Part shown: positions 9,053-18,519 of the stretch, in pieces | Position numbering within the stretch: the stretch's first letter is position 1 | Layout: each line of letters starts with the position of its first letter | NCBI RefSeq assembly: GCF_900128985.1 | Contig: NZ_FQUC01000008.1 | Location: 1 to 64,000, forward strand | Source of the DNA: Indolivaga macrotermitis | GTDB taxonomy: Bacteria; Bacteroidota; Bacteroidia; Bacteroidales; Dysgonomonadaceae | Length of the DNA: 64,000 nt | Direction: 5' to 3' | Position numbers and translations under genes: made by a program | Notes under the pieces: generated by a model | Told to the model about the DNA's origin: nothing | Database searches by the model: none | The model's input: only the letters and a program-made list of their open reading frames with translations

Positions 9053-10822
9053 ATGAATATTAATACCTCATATAAATTAATAATATCAGCAGCCATAGCT
9101 ATTTGCCCTGCTATTATTGCCAACGCCCAAACTTCGGCAAAAGACACTTTATTGAACCGGCAAGTTTCTCTCGAAAGAGAATATAACCCGACAATACAGG
9201 ATGCTTCTAAAATAAACAGTTTACCAGCCGTACATCAACCTCTAAAGAAGCAATATGATATACGTTTCGAAAATGCTGCACCAACGATCAAGCTATCCGC
9301 TTATCCTATCGGGGACACCGGATCGGGGAGTATCCGTACCAAAATAGAATATCCGGAACAACGAGGTTATTTAAATTTCGGAGCTGGTATGTACTCCAAT
9401 TTAGAAGGGGCGCTGGGATACCGGATTGTAGACAGCGCGAATGACCAGTTCGACTTATTCGGCACACACAACTCGACCAACGGGAAAATAAAATACCTGA
9501 ATGGAGAAAATAACGACGAGGTAAAGGCAAAGAACATGGAGAACTTCATCAAAGCCAAGTACAGTCATAAATTCGGATCGGGAATATGGAACCTGAGTGC
9601 TTCATTTCTCAATAACAGCTTCAATTATTACGGAAAACCGTATATTCTGAATTACGAGGTTCTGCCTTCGGCTGATATTTACAATATGGAAAAAAATCAG
9701 GTTGTAAATATTTTCGACATCAACACAAGCCTCATTTCTAAAGAGTCCTACGACGAATTAAACTATTCGGCAAGTATCCGGTACAACCGGTTTACGACTA
9801 AATACTCTACAAACATCGAAGATGATGGTCCGTCAGGAAATATATTCGATGCTAAAGTTGATCTTTCCCAACCCTTTTTCGGAGATAAGAAAATAGGGAT
9901 CAAAGGAGGTTTATTATTTCAGAAGTACGACGAACACTCTACACTGTATGAAAGTGACCTCATGACAGACCTCTACCATAATCTAACAGTCGTAAGAGCG
10001 AATCCGTACTTTAAAATAGATGACGGAGACATCAGATTTACCATCGGAGCCAATATCAACTGGGCGATAGATGTAAAAAATAAGTTTGCAATAGCACCTA
10101 CAGTCGATCTAGCTTGGAATTTCGACGAAACCAGCCTTCTTTATTTAACTGTTGACGGAGGTATCAATGATAACAACTTTGTGAATATATATAACGAAAA
10201 CCGGTATATTGCACCAATTGGAAGAGTAAACATATCTAAAACTCTATATGATGCTCAGTTAGGTGTACGCTCAGGTGTAATACAAGGATTTGAGTTTGAT
10301 ATATTCGGTGGATATAAACAAACCAAAGACGAACACCTCTATCTCCCTACTTCAGGTACATCATGGAGCAATGTCAGTCAGGCTATATACGCAAATCTGG
10401 GAGAAGGACACTTCGGTGGAGCTATCAAAACAAAGCTAATCCCTTACACAGACCTTTCATTAAAAGCGATTGCGCATTTCTATAGCTTAGATAAATATAC
10501 AGAAAACGTATCCATCACCGAGAAAAAAGCATGGGGATTGCCCACATTTACGGTGGATTTCAATGCAGATTTCTCTTTTATTGAAAATTTGATATTGACA
10601 GCCAACTATCAATTTTCGGGTGGACGCAAGACCACTAATTATTTAGAAGTCGTTGATATGAAGAATATCAATGAACTTAATGTAAAGGCCAGTTATCACG
10701 TATTGAAATGGTTATCGCTATATGCCAAAGCAAATAACGTACTAAATCAAAAATACGAACGGTATTACGGCTATACTTTGCAAGGAATAAATATAACCGG
10801 AGGATTTAACCTCATTTTCTAG
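9053..10822 (+). CDS. Outer-membrane beta-barrel protein (TonB-receptor-like, no plug)
   Basis: A 589-residue protein with a signal peptide ending near NAQ (residue 26). The mature part is made of alternating amphipathic strands rich in Tyr, Asn, Asp and Gly and ends in an aromatic-final strand (GGFNLIF), typical of outer-membrane barrels. The C-terminal third resembles the last strands of TonB-dependent receptors ('YAKANNVLNQKYERYYGY'), but I see no plug domain, TonB box or carboxypeptidase-like domain, and the length is short for a full receptor. It follows the TPR gene by 46 bases and is probably cotranscribed with it. It may be an assembly or transport barrel working with that scaffold. 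Confidence 0.85.
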   Translation: MNINTSYKLIISAAIAICPAIIANAQTSAKDTLLNRQVSLEREYNPTIQDASKINSLPAVHQPLKKQYDIRFENAAPTIKLSAYPIGDTGSGSIRTKIEYPEQRGYLNFGAGMYSNLEGALGYRIVDSANDQFDLFGTHNSTNGKIKYLNGENNDEVKAKNMENFIKAKYSHKFGSGIWNLSASFLNNSFNYYGKPYILNYEVLPSADIYNMEKNQVVNIFDINTSLISKESYDELNYSASIRYNRFTTKYSTNIEDDGPSGNIFDAKVDLSQPFFGDKKIGIKGGLLFQKYDEHSTLYESDLMTDLYHNLTVVRANPYFKIDDGDIRFTIGANINWAIDVKNKFAIAPTVDLAWNFDETSLLYLTVDGGINDNNFVNIYNENRYIAPIGRVNISKTLYDAQLGVRSGVIQGFEFDIFGGYKQTKDEHLYLPTSGTSWSNVSQAIYANLGEGHFGGAIKTKLIPYTDLSLKAIAHFYSLDKYTENVSITEKKAWGLPTFTVDFNADFSFIENLILTANYQFSGGRKTTNYLEVVDMKNINELNVKASYHVLKWLSLYAKANNVLNQKYERYYGYTLQGINITGGFNLIF

Positions 10823-11093
10823 ATAATCTATAAATCGCTTATTTTTAAACAAATATTCAATTATCATTAATTTTCTATTATACAAAATATTAGTTTTTTG
10901 ATAAAAAAATTAGATTTTAATTATATGGTATTAAATAAAGAATGTGTTGCTTTGTACTATACAAAAAATAGAGACACTTAAATTTAACTCTAAATCTAAT
11001 TGTATATTGAAGAGCAGACTGATACTAAATTACATATTCGAAAGTTGTATTTTAGCTATAATGGACTCTCCTTCAACTTAAGGCACATTCTTA
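10823..11093. other. Non-coding stretch after the barrel gene
   Basis: About 270 AT-rich bases between the barrel stop codon and a strong terminator at 11094. No open frame of note and no tRNA-like fold were seen. It could be a long 3' untranslated region of the operon or hold a small RNA; no clear -7 element was found to support the latter. Confidence 0.35.
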
Positions 11094-11127
11094 AAAAAAT
11101 CTTTTCTGAAGACAGAAAAGATTTTTT
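11094..11127. terminator. Strong A/T-flanked hairpin terminator
   Basis: A perfect 15-bp inverted repeat (11094-11108 and 11113-11127) with loop AAGA. A-run on the left arm and T-run on the right arm make it usable on either strand. It ends transcription coming from the NUDIX-TPR-barrel operon or from a small RNA just upstream. Confidence 0.85.
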
Positions 11128-11148
11128 CTTCCTCACCTTTAAAATACG

Positions 11149-11156
11149 TACATTTG
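11149..11156 (+). promoter_or_regulatory. -7 element upstream of the CWC pseudogene
   Basis: TACATTTG matches TAnnTTTG and lies 54 bases before the ATG at 11210. The -33 position is T-rich but not TTTG. It suggests the broken gene is still transcribed. Confidence 0.5.
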
Positions 11157-11209
11157 ACACATAGATTATTTGCTCTCAAAAAGAGCAATAATCGAACAAA
11201 CTGAATAAT

Positions 11210-11418
11210 ATGAACAAAATATGTCCTCGTTGTTCTGCTCCTTTTGTATGTAGAGTAGATCAGATAAGTCTCTGTAACTGTAAAAAAGTGGTATTAAAAG
11301 AGGTGTTCGTAATTACATTAAAACTAAATACGGGAATTGTCTTTGCATAGATTGTCTCAGTTATATCAACGATAACTTCGATAATATAAAAGAGAGCCCG
11401 GAGCCTTATCATATTTAA
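11210..11418 (+). pseudogene. Cysteine-rich CWC family protein, frameshifted
   Basis: From the ATG at 11210 the frame reads 46 codons to TAG at 11348. It begins MNKICPRCSAPFVC and continues to LCNCKK, the CPxC...F-x-C...C-x-C pattern of the Cys_rich_CWC family. The expected C-terminal half, YGNCLCIDCLSYIND, is present in the frame two bases further on and runs to TAA at 11416-11418. A single lost base near 11300-11306 explains both halves: restoring one base there joins them into a protein of about 69 residues. It is either a true recent pseudogene or a sequencing error. The family is of unknown function, probably metal binding through the cysteines. Confidence 0.75.
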
Positions 11419-11541
11419 AGCGTACATCGAATTCGACAGTCTGCTAAGTCGAATTTACAAAATGCCCGGAAGCCCGGAATAAGTCCCTGCTTTTTAGGTA
11501 AATTTTAAACATTCGGAAGCCACTTTTACAATTGAAATTCT

Positions 11542-11549
11542 TAATTTTG
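11542..11549 (+). promoter_or_regulatory. -7 element for the PEPCK-fold gene
   Basis: TAATTTTG fits TAnnTTTG and lies 82 bases before the ATG at 11632. No good TTG is found at the -33 spacing. Upstream, 11419-11541 holds only short GC-rich inverted repeats and no gene. Confidence 0.45.
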
Positions 11550-11631
11550 AGAACACTTTGATATCTCAATATCCCGATCTATAGTTCAAGGATAATCTTA
11601 TAATATAATTCATAAATAAAATAAGAAAATA

Positions 11632-13362
11632 ATGCAAAACGAATTTACCATCAGCCGGGGAAAAGTAATGATCAATTTTTCTGTCAAGTATTGCGATAAT
11701 CGTCAGAAATTATTGAATAGTTATGGGTTCAAACAGGTGATAAACTCTTTTATTCAGGTGTTGAAAAAAGATAATGTAATCATCTATGACCATTATATCA
11801 AAAACTTTAAAAACGATGATGAGTTTGCCTCAACATTAGTACGGGTCTTCAAATTCCTCACAGTTTGCGACGAAGGTGAAATTCATAAAGTAAATACCAA
11901 ATATTCTGAATACTTCAGTGACAAAGATTTGTTCATTGAGTTTATCGAACTTCTTTATGCATACTGGCGCCGTTTAGACCGTATATCTGTTGTTCGTAAC
12001 AGCAGTCTCGGAGACGGGCTTCAAAATGTACGCTTTATTCAAGCTAACAGCCAATTTAATGATCTTATTCTGGCAACATACCGTCGTATAGAAGAAACCG
12101 TTATGGGATTCCAGCACAGGGTTTACCGCCAGCTGGTAGCAGGTGCTAACGCCGGACTTACCCTAAACGATGTGCCATGGAACTGCCCTGTTGAGTATAA
12201 CGGACTATCGACTGTTCCATTTATCAGTACCGTTGTTTTCCAACCGCCGTTAATTACATATACGAAGCGCAATACACGCTCGGGAATATTTCAGGAACAT
12301 GATTCAAACCCAATAGCTAACCTCAACCTAAATGATGATGAATGGTACATCTTCCCGGCATGGGTAGGTAATATGCTCACATTCGTTTACTTCCACAAAG
12401 ATTTTATCGATCACGGCTTAGGCTTATCTAACCTCTTCGAACTGGCTACTGAAAGCAGTTACATCGGAAAGAAACCTGACATGATTTATATATTTGGCTA
12501 TCCTGACGGGCATAATGAAAAGAGAACATTCTATTACAAAGACAAGAAAAACGATATCATGATAGGCTATGCCAACTATTGCGACGATATCGACTACTTC
12601 GGATATATGAAGAAAATGCTTCTGACACTGCACAATATCAAGCAGATGGAGAATGCTCGCCTTCCGATCCATGGTGCGATGGTAAATATTGCCCTAAAAA
12701 ACGGAAAGGAATCTAACATTATAATCATGGGGGACAGTGGTGCAGGAAAATCTGAAAGCCTTGAAGCCTTCCGTACCCTGAATGAAAAATATATACGCCA
12801 TATGCGTATTATATTCGATGATATGGGCTATCTGAATATCGAAGAAGATGGTTCTGTAAAGGGTTATGGTACCGAAATCGGAGCTTTTGTCCGTGTAGAT
12901 GATCTGGATCCCTCATATGCATATCAGCAACTCGACAGAGGAATTTATACCAACCCCGATAAGGTAAATGCCCGTGTAACGATACCTGTATCTACCTACG
13001 AAGTTATTTCAAAAGGATACACCGTAGATTACATGTTATACGCAAACAACTATGAAGAATCGGATCACAAGATCAAGCTATTCGACAATCTCGATAATGC
13101 TATAAAAGTATTCGAAGACGGAGCTCGCAAAGCAAAAGGAACAACATCCGAGGTAGGTCTGGTCAAATCTTACTTTGCCAATCCGTTCGGCCCTGTACAG
13201 GAACAATCCCTTGCAGAAAAACTGGTTCGTAAGTACTTTGCCAAAATGGACGAAAACGGAGTTAAGATCGGAGAAATCCACACTTCACTTGCCATTGACG
13301 GCAAAACTAAAGACGGACCGAGAATGGCAGCCGAAGAGCTATTCTCCCTGATCAATGAATAA
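11632..13362 (+). CDS. PEPCK/HPr-kinase-fold protein of unknown substrate
   Basis: A 576-residue cytoplasmic protein. Its C-terminal half carries a P-loop GDSGAGKSES near residues 364-373, whose wording (G-D-S-G-x-G-K-S-E) is that of HPr kinase and of the related ATP-type phosphoenolpyruvate carboxykinase fold. A downstream acidic pair (FDDMGYL, near 397-403) could hold the metal, and a PEPCK-like basic/acidic stretch follows. The N-terminal half (about 1-330) matches nothing I recognise. It sits 89 bases upstream of ppc, separated only by a stem-loop, which hints at a role in PEP/oxaloacetate metabolism or in phosphorylating a protein. It may be labelled PEP carboxykinase by homology, but standard PEPCK motifs are not complete. 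The substrate is open. Confidence 0.7.
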   Translation: MQNEFTISRGKVMINFSVKYCDNRQKLLNSYGFKQVINSFIQVLKKDNVIIYDHYIKNFKNDDEFASTLVRVFKFLTVCDEGEIHKVNTKYSEYFSDKDLFIEFIELLYAYWRRLDRISVVRNSSLGDGLQNVRFIQANSQFNDLILATYRRIEETVMGFQHRVYRQLVAGANAGLTLNDVPWNCPVEYNGLSTVPFISTVVFQPPLITYTKRNTRSGIFQEHDSNPIANLNLNDDEWYIFPAWVGNMLTFVYFHKDFIDHGLGLSNLFELATESSYIGKKPDMIYIFGYPDGHNEKRTFYYKDKKNDIMIGYANYCDDIDYFGYMKKMLLTLHNIKQMENARLPIHGAMVNIALKNGKESNIIIMGDSGAGKSESLEAFRTLNEKYIRHMRIIFDDMGYLNIEEDGSVKGYGTEIGAFVRVDDLDPSYAYQQLDRGIYTNPDKVNARVTIPVSTYEVISKGYTVDYMLYANNYEESDHKIKLFDNLDNAIKVFEDGARKAKGTTSEVGLVKSYFANPFGPVQEQSLAEKLVRKYFAKMDENGVKIGEIHTSLAIDGKTKDGPRMAAEELFSLINE

Positions 13363-13403
13363 AAACATAAGGCATATACCTTAAGTTCGTAAGCTTACAC
13401 AAA

Positions 13404-13424
13404 GAGCCGGAAGGTTTCCGGCTC
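13404..13424 (+). terminator. GC-rich stem-loop between the PEPCK-fold gene and ppc
   Basis: A perfect 9-bp stem (13404-13412 and 13416-13424) with a 3-base loop. No T-run follows, so it is a weak terminator or an RNA processing or attenuation element. It allows lower expression of ppc than of the upstream gene. Confidence 0.5.
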
Positions 13425-13451
13425 TCATTAAATAACTAAATACATAGGAGT

Positions 13452-16088
13452 ATGAGTCAATCAAACAGCCTAATGAATAACAACATATCCATGTTGGGTA
13501 CATTATTAGGAGATACTATCAAAGAAGCTCTCGGAGAAGCGATGTTTGACAGGGTCGAAACTATCAGACGATTGTCTAAAGCTTCTGATAACGGAGACAT
13601 GGACGCTCATGACGAGTTAGTAAAAACTTTACAAAACCTGCCGGACGAAGAATTCCTGCCTGTAGCTCAGGCTTTCAATCAGTTTTTAAATCTGACCAAT
13701 ACAGCAGAACAGTATGATATTATTTCTCAACATGCGTTAGGAAAGGATAATCCGGTAAATTTTCCGGCTATTCACAAAATGCTGAAAGAAAAAGGAATCA
13801 GCGACGACGAGATCAAAAAGTCTCTGGATGAGATTTCGATCGACCTTGTTCTGACTGCTCACCCGACTGAAATAAACCGCCGTTCACTTATTAACAATCT
13901 GAACGAGGTTAGCGACAGCCTGCAACAGTTAGACCACGATGATATTGTCGACTATAAGAAAGAGCAGATAATGCGCCGTCTTAAACAACTGATTGTTCAG
14001 TATTGGTTTACCGACGAGATTCGCAAAAACAGGCCGACACCCAACGAAGAAGCCAAATGGGGTTACGATGTGGTAGAAAATAGTTTATGGAAAGCCGTTC
14101 CCGAGTTTTTACGGGAGCTGAACCTGCAACTAAAAAACACACTCGGATATACAATATCAATCGATGCACGCCCTATTCATTTCTCATCATGGATGGGAGG
14201 AGACCGTGACGGAAATCCGAATGTTACATCTGCTGTTACACGCGATGTTCTATTACAAAGCCGGAAACGTGCTGCCCTTCTTTTTCTGAACGACATAGAA
14301 GTATTGGTAAAAGAACTGTCAATGTTCAATTGCACTCCTCAATTCAGAGAATATTTAGGGGATAACGATGTACAGGAGCCATACAGGGAGCTGATGAAAC
14401 GCCTCCGCTTGAAGCTCAGAAAAACAATAGCCTATCTGGACGAACGTATCGAAGGAAAGCAAGTTCCCGTTACTGACGATATCATATTTCACAACGAACA
14501 GCTTTGGGAACCTCTTATACAATGCTATCATTCGCTGATAGAATGCGGAATGAAAAGTATTGCCGAAGATAAACTTTCGGATACATTGCGCAGGGTAAAA
14601 TGTTTTGGAGTAACACTTGTACAAATAGATGTACGTCAGGAAAGCACCAGGCATACCGAAGCCCTCTCGGAAATAACCCGCTATCTGGGAATAGGCGATT
14701 ACGAGTCGTGGAGCGAAGCCGAAAAGCAAGCATTCCTACTTAAGGAATTAGCGTCGAACAGGCCTCTGATACCAAATAAATGGGAGCCCAGCGCCGAAAC
14801 TCAGGAGGTTATAGAAACCTGCCGGGTTATAGCCGAAACACCTGAAGGAGCAATTCCCGTATATGTAATATCGATGGCACGTACTCCATCGGATGTTTTA
14901 GCAGTCCACTTGTTTCTCAAGGAAACCGGTTGCCCGTACACATTGCCTGTAGCTCCATTGTTCGAGACATTGAATGACCTGAATAATGCCGAAGATGTAA
15001 TGCGTCAATTGCTTAATATCGGCTGGTATAAAGGTATCACAAATAACAAGCAAATGGTTATGATCGGCTATTCGGATTCTGCAAAAGATGCAGGAGCATT
15101 AGCTGCAGGATGGGCACAGTACAGAGGGCAGGAGGCCTTGCTTAAAGTATGTGCCGATGCCGGAGTATCGCTCACCTTATTCCATGGGCGTGGTGGTACA
15201 ATCGGACGTGGCGGAGGCCCTGCCAAAGTCGCCCTGTTCTCACAACCTCCCGGTTCGCTCAAAGGCGGACTACGTGTTACCGAACAAGGAGAAATGATCC
15301 GTTTTAAATTGGGATTACCCAGCTTGGCAATTAACACATTGTCTCTTTATCTGGACGCAATTCTGGAAGCCAACCTGCTACCACCACCTGCTCCGAAAGA
15401 CGAATGGAGAAAGGTTATGGACGAATTGTCCGATACCTCATGCAAAGCATATCAGGGATTGGTTCATCAAAATGAAGACTTTATCCCCTACTTCTATCAG
15501 GCAACTCCGGAGGCAGAGCTTGCCAAACTTCCATTAGGGTCTAGACCGGCTAAACGCCGTCCAACCGGAGGAGTGGAAAGTCTGAGAGCTATCCCCTGGA
15601 TATTCGGATGGACACAAAACCGATTGATGCTACCAGCATGGCTCGGTGCCGGACAAGCTCTTCAGGAGGCGATAGACAACGGCAAACTCGCTCTGTTGGA
15701 AAGCATGTATAACGAGTGGCCATTCTTCAATACACGTATCAGTATGTTGGAAATGGTTTTCGCTAAAGCAGACAAGCGAATTGCGGCATATTACGATAAA
15801 CGCCTTGTTGAGCCAAGACTACAATATCTGGGTGCCGAGCTACAAGAACAACTTGAAAAAAACATACAAACCGTTCTTAATATTGCACATGATGACTATT
15901 TGATGGAAAGCCTTCCGGCAATAGCCAGTAATATCGCAATGAGAAATATTTATACTGTGCCCCTGAATCTCCTACAGGTAGAGTTATTACAACGTTGCCG
16001 TAGTCAGGTAGAACATCCACAGGAATTGGAACAAGCCCTAATGATTACCATCTCGGGTATCGCAGCCGGTATGCGTAATACAGGGTGA
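13452..16088 (+). CDS. ppc: Phosphoenolpyruvate carboxylase
   Basis: An 878-residue PEP carboxylase, which adds bicarbonate to phosphoenolpyruvate to give oxaloacetate and refills the TCA (or reductive succinate) branch. The catalytic His137 lies in VLTAHPTE, followed by [11 protein letters not shown] (near 250), the glycine-rich loop [12 protein letters not shown] (near 580), and the conserved C-terminus ending RNTG, which is needed for activity. The length is that of bacterial PEPC. No truncation or frameshift. It follows the PEPCK-fold gene on the same strand and ends in a clear terminator. A sequence resembling a ribosome-binding site (AGGAG) lies just before the ATG. Confidence 0.98.
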   Translation: MSQSNSLMNNNISMLGTLLGDTIKEALGEAMFDRVETIRRLSKASDNGDMDAHDELVKTLQNLPDEEFLPVAQAFNQFLNLTNTAEQYDIISQHALGKDNPVNFPAIHKMLKEKGISDDEIKKSLDEISIDLVLTAHPTEINRRSLINNLNEVSDSLQQLDHDDIVDYKKEQIMRRLKQLIVQYWFTDEIRKNRPTPNEEAKWGYDVVENSLWKAVPEFLRELNLQLKNTLGYTISIDARPIHFSSWMGGDRDGNPNVTSAVTRDVLLQSRKRAALLFLNDIEVLVKELSMFNCTPQFREYLGDNDVQEPYRELMKRLRLKLRKTIAYLDERIEGKQVPVTDDIIFHNEQLWEPLIQCYHSLIECGMKSIAEDKLSDTLRRVKCFGVTLVQIDVRQESTRHTEALSEITRYLGIGDYESWSEAEKQAFLLKELASNRPLIPNKWEPSAETQEVIETCRVIAETPEGAIPVYVISMARTPSDVLAVHLFLKETGCPYTLPVAPLFETLNDLNNAEDVMRQLLNIGWYKGITNNKQMVMIGYSDSAKDAGALAAGWAQYRGQEALLKVCADAGVSLTLFHGRGGTIGRGGGPAKVALFSQPPGSLKGGLRVTEQGEMIRFKLGLPSLAINTLSLYLDAILEANLLPPPAPKDEWRKVMDELSDTSCKAYQGLVHQNEDFIPYFYQATPEAELAKLPLGSRPAKRRPTGGVESLRAIPWIFGWTQNRLMLPAWLGAGQALQEAIDNGKLALLESMYNEWPFFNTRISMLEMVFAKADKRIAAYYDKRLVEPRLQYLGAELQEQLEKNIQTVLNIAHDDYLMESLPAIASNIAMRNIYTVPLNLLQVELLQRCRSQVEHPQELEQALMITISGIAAGMRNTG

Positions 16089-16115
16089 TGAATAATCAAA
16101 TAATAGAGAACAGAG

Positions 16116-16148
16116 AAAGCGGAATATTCAGATTGAATGTTCCGCTTT
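16116..16148. terminator. Terminator between ppc and the response-regulator gene
   Basis: Arms 16116-16129 and 16135-16148 pair over 14 positions with one mismatch, around a 5-base loop. T residues follow on the plus strand and A residues precede, so it can serve both converging genes. Confidence 0.8.
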
Positions 16149-16172
16149 TATATAAACCCGTCTTTCCGGTCT

Positions 16173-16850
16173 TTATTTATCTATCAGTTTGTATCCGACT
16201 TTCGATATAGTGATCAGGTCAACATACCTGTTTCCGTCTATATATTTCCGTATTTTGTGAGCCAGGTTATTTAACGAATGTTCTTTCTGGTAAATATCTT
16301 CTTCGTTCCATAACAACCATACGATTTTCTCTTTTGTCACCACTGTATTCATATTCTCACACAATAGTCTCAAAAATGCAGCCTCGGTTTTCGCTATTCT
16401 AATTTCTTCGTCATCAATAGCGATTACCTGTTCTATCGGATTAAAGGAAAAGCCCGAAAACACGAAACGTTTTTCGCCCGATTCGACCACTCTATTCAGA
16501 AGATTATTTATTCTAGCCAATAATTCTTTGGTTCCATACGGCTTTTTCTGATAATCGACATGCCTGAGTTTCAACCCTCTCTCAACGTCCTTAAAATGGG
16601 TCTTCCCTGTCGTAAAAATAATAGGCAAAGTAGGGTAATTCTGTCTGATATTTTCGGCAACATCAAAACCGCTGACATTATCTTCCAGATCGACATCCAT
16701 TAACAATAAATCAACCTGATCTTGCTCCAGCATCCCCAAAGCTTTCTCTCCTCTACTTATATGTTTCACCCCAAAACCCTCTATTTCAAGATTCTCACAA
16801 AGCATATAAGCTAAGTTTTCATCATCTTCTACTAATAATATATTTGCCAT
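16173..16850 (-). CDS. OmpR-family response regulator
   Basis: A 225-residue two-domain regulator. The receiver domain (1-120) has Asp9, Asp10, the phospho-acceptor Asp52 (LLLMDVD), Thr81 and Lys103 followed by Pro104. The DNA-binding half (about 130-225) is a winged helix of the OmpR/PhoB type. It is related to, but clearly diverged from, B. fragilis RprY. The kinase gene lies upstream on the same strand with 105 bases between them, and a separate -7 element (16902-16909) sits in that gap, so the regulator may be made alone as well as with the kinase. Target genes are unknown; the divergent GG peptide is an obvious candidate. Confidence 0.95.
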   Translation of the reverse strand: MANILLVEDDENLAYMLCENLEIEGFGVKHISRGEKALGMLEQDQVDLLLMDVDLEDNVSGFDVAENIRQNYPTLPIIFTTGKTHFKDVERGLKLRHVDYQKKPYGTKELLARINNLLNRVVESGEKRFVFSGFSFNPIEQVIAIDDEEIRIAKTEAAFLRLLCENMNTVVTKEKIVWLLWNEEDIYQKEHSLNNLAHKIRKYIDGNRYVDLITISKVGYKLIDK

Positions 16851-16901
16851 ATGATTAATAATAAATGTGCCTGTAAAAGTTTGTTTATTTTATTCCAAGA
16901 A

Positions 16902-16909
16902 CAAAGATA
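16902..16909 (-). promoter_or_regulatory. -7 element for the response regulator
   Basis: On the minus strand 16909-16902 reads TATCTTTG, an exact TAnnTTTG. TTG occurs at 16930-16928, giving an 18-base spacer, slightly short. It lies in the gap between kinase and regulator genes. Confidence 0.5.
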
Positions 16910-16955
16910 ATAAAGTTGTTCTTTCCTCAACTATTTTCAACAACCAATTTACAGG

Positions 16956-18350
16956 TTATAATACTCCGTTTGTAGGCAATTTTATGATAAACTCACTTCC
17001 TACATTTATTTCACTCTTCACGTCGATAAGCCCGTTGTGCTTCTCCACGATACGTTTTACATAATTCAGTCCTATACCATGTCCTTTAATACTGGCAGTC
17101 TTCGCCACTCTTGCATATTTATCAAATATTACCTGCAAATCTTCTTTTGCAATACCCAATCCATTGTCTTTTATACTAATACAAGTATAACCACCTTCAA
17201 CATACAATCGGATATGGATATCTATCACGGCTTTCGAGTACTTAATTGCATTACCCAACAAATTAGAAACAACCTGTTCTATATGCGCCTTATCGCCAAC
17301 TATATCAGGCGATTTCAGTTCATTATCTGCATCTATATCAATCGGCTTGGTTGTAGTACCTTCTGCACCGTCGGCCAAATCGTAAACAATCTTCACCAAA
17401 TCAAATTCTGCTTTATGTATTTCGAAGATACCTTCATCATCCATAGCTAAACTCAGGAGCATATCGGTTTTCTCCGTCATTTTTACAATCTCATGGTCAG
17501 CGATTTTCAACAGCCTGCCACGTTTCTCGGCATCCATAATTATCTTCTCATTATCGAGTGAACTGATTGCCTGTTTCAGTACGGATAGAGGCCGTTTAAA
17601 TTCGTGCGAAACTTCGGAGAAGAAATCGCTTTTAAGATGGGCTAGTTTTCGTTGTTTAGACAAAGTCTTCAACTGGAAATATAAACAATAGATGCAAAAC
17701 AGCGATAATAAAAGTGACAACACTAACATCCATGCCATCTGCGGATACACTTTACTCCAAGGATTGATAAGCACAACGCGTAATACTTTAGTTTGTGCTA
17801 AATTTAGCGGTATATCTTTTGATTGTAAAGTGCTCGAAGGGTGTTCTGTCGGAAGTAGTGTTGATTCCAATACTTTATTGGTTTCCTTATCGACAATCTC
17901 GACATAGAAATAAAAATTAATATTGCTTCTATGCATACTCTCCTCAATAGAAGAACTAAAAAGTTTCAAATCTATAGGATTAGTTTTACTAACAAACTCC
18001 TCTAATGCAATATTTAAAATAGCTACGGCATTAGGTTCAGATTGAAGGGACTCCGACTTATTTTTTATCTTAACTACTTTTGTTGTATCCGTAACCAAAG
18101 AATTTAACGGAGTATCGACCCCCATAAACTCAATTTGTGCCGCTGGCTTATCTCTGCCCTTTACTAATCTTTTATTAAGATTAGCACCATAAGTTTCAGA
18201 AGTTAACAAATTCAACTCCCGAGTAAGTAAGTCTGTGTTTGCCTGAAACAAACGGTATAGAATCCCCGCCTGAAATATAAATATGACTATAACAAAAATG
18301 ATAGAAATGCGGGTTAAAAACTTGTCAGAAAATGTGGCACTCTTCATCAT
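16956..18350 (-). CDS. Membrane sensor histidine kinase
   Basis: A 464-residue kinase with two membrane segments (about 15-33 and 205-226) enclosing an extracytoplasmic sensor domain of about 170 residues. The H-box is SHEFKRPL with phospho-acceptor His249; it is followed by N-box NLLGNAIKYS, G1 DNGLGI and G2 GHGIGLNYV. No HAMP domain is visible between TM2 and the H-box. The sensor domain has no family I recognise. The gene is divergent from the 39-residue GG-leader peptide gene; their starts are 169 bases apart. A kinase with a large periplasmic domain next to an exported peptide could sense it, but that is inference. The ATG-ATG start (MMKS) is well placed. Confidence 0.95.
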   Translation of the reverse strand: MMKSATFSDKFLTRISIIFVIVIFIFQAGILYRLFQANTDLLTRELNLLTSETYGANLNKRLVKGRDKPAAQIEFMGVDTPLNSLVTDTTKVVKIKNKSESLQSEPNAVAILNIALEEFVSKTNPIDLKLFSSSIEESMHRSNINFYFYVEIVDKETNKVLESTLLPTEHPSSTLQSKDIPLNLAQTKVLRVVLINPWSKVYPQMAWMLVLSLLLSLFCIYCLYFQLKTLSKQRKLAHLKSDFFSEVSHEFKRPLSVLKQAISSLDNEKIIMDAEKRGRLLKIADHEIVKMTEKTDMLLSLAMDDEGIFEIHKAEFDLVKIVYDLADGAEGTTTKPIDIDADNELKSPDIVGDKAHIEQVVSNLLGNAIKYSKAVIDIHIRLYVEGGYTCISIKDNGLGIAKEDLQVIFDKYARVAKTASIKGHGIGLNYVKRIVEKHNGLIDVKSEINVGSEFIIKLPTNGVL

Positions 18351-18484
18351 GGCATTTTTTAGAAAAAAAAGTTTATAAATATAAGAATATTAATCTTTAT
18401 TTCAGCTAAAAACAAGCAAAGAGCAGGCTAAAAATATGAGAAAAAAATTACATTTCAATTATACACAATCCCCTTTTTGCTGTA

Positions 18485-18492
18485 TAGTTTTG
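18485..18492 (+). promoter_or_regulatory. -7 element for the GG-leader peptide gene
   Basis: TAGTTTTG is an exact TAnnTTTG and lies 27 bases before the ATG at 18520. This predicts a short leader of about 20 bases. The -33 region has no TTTG at 19-21 bases, which suggests a need for an activator, for example the adjacent response regulator. Confidence 0.55.
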
Positions 18493-18519
18493 TAATACAA
18501 ATCTTTAATACTTATAGCA

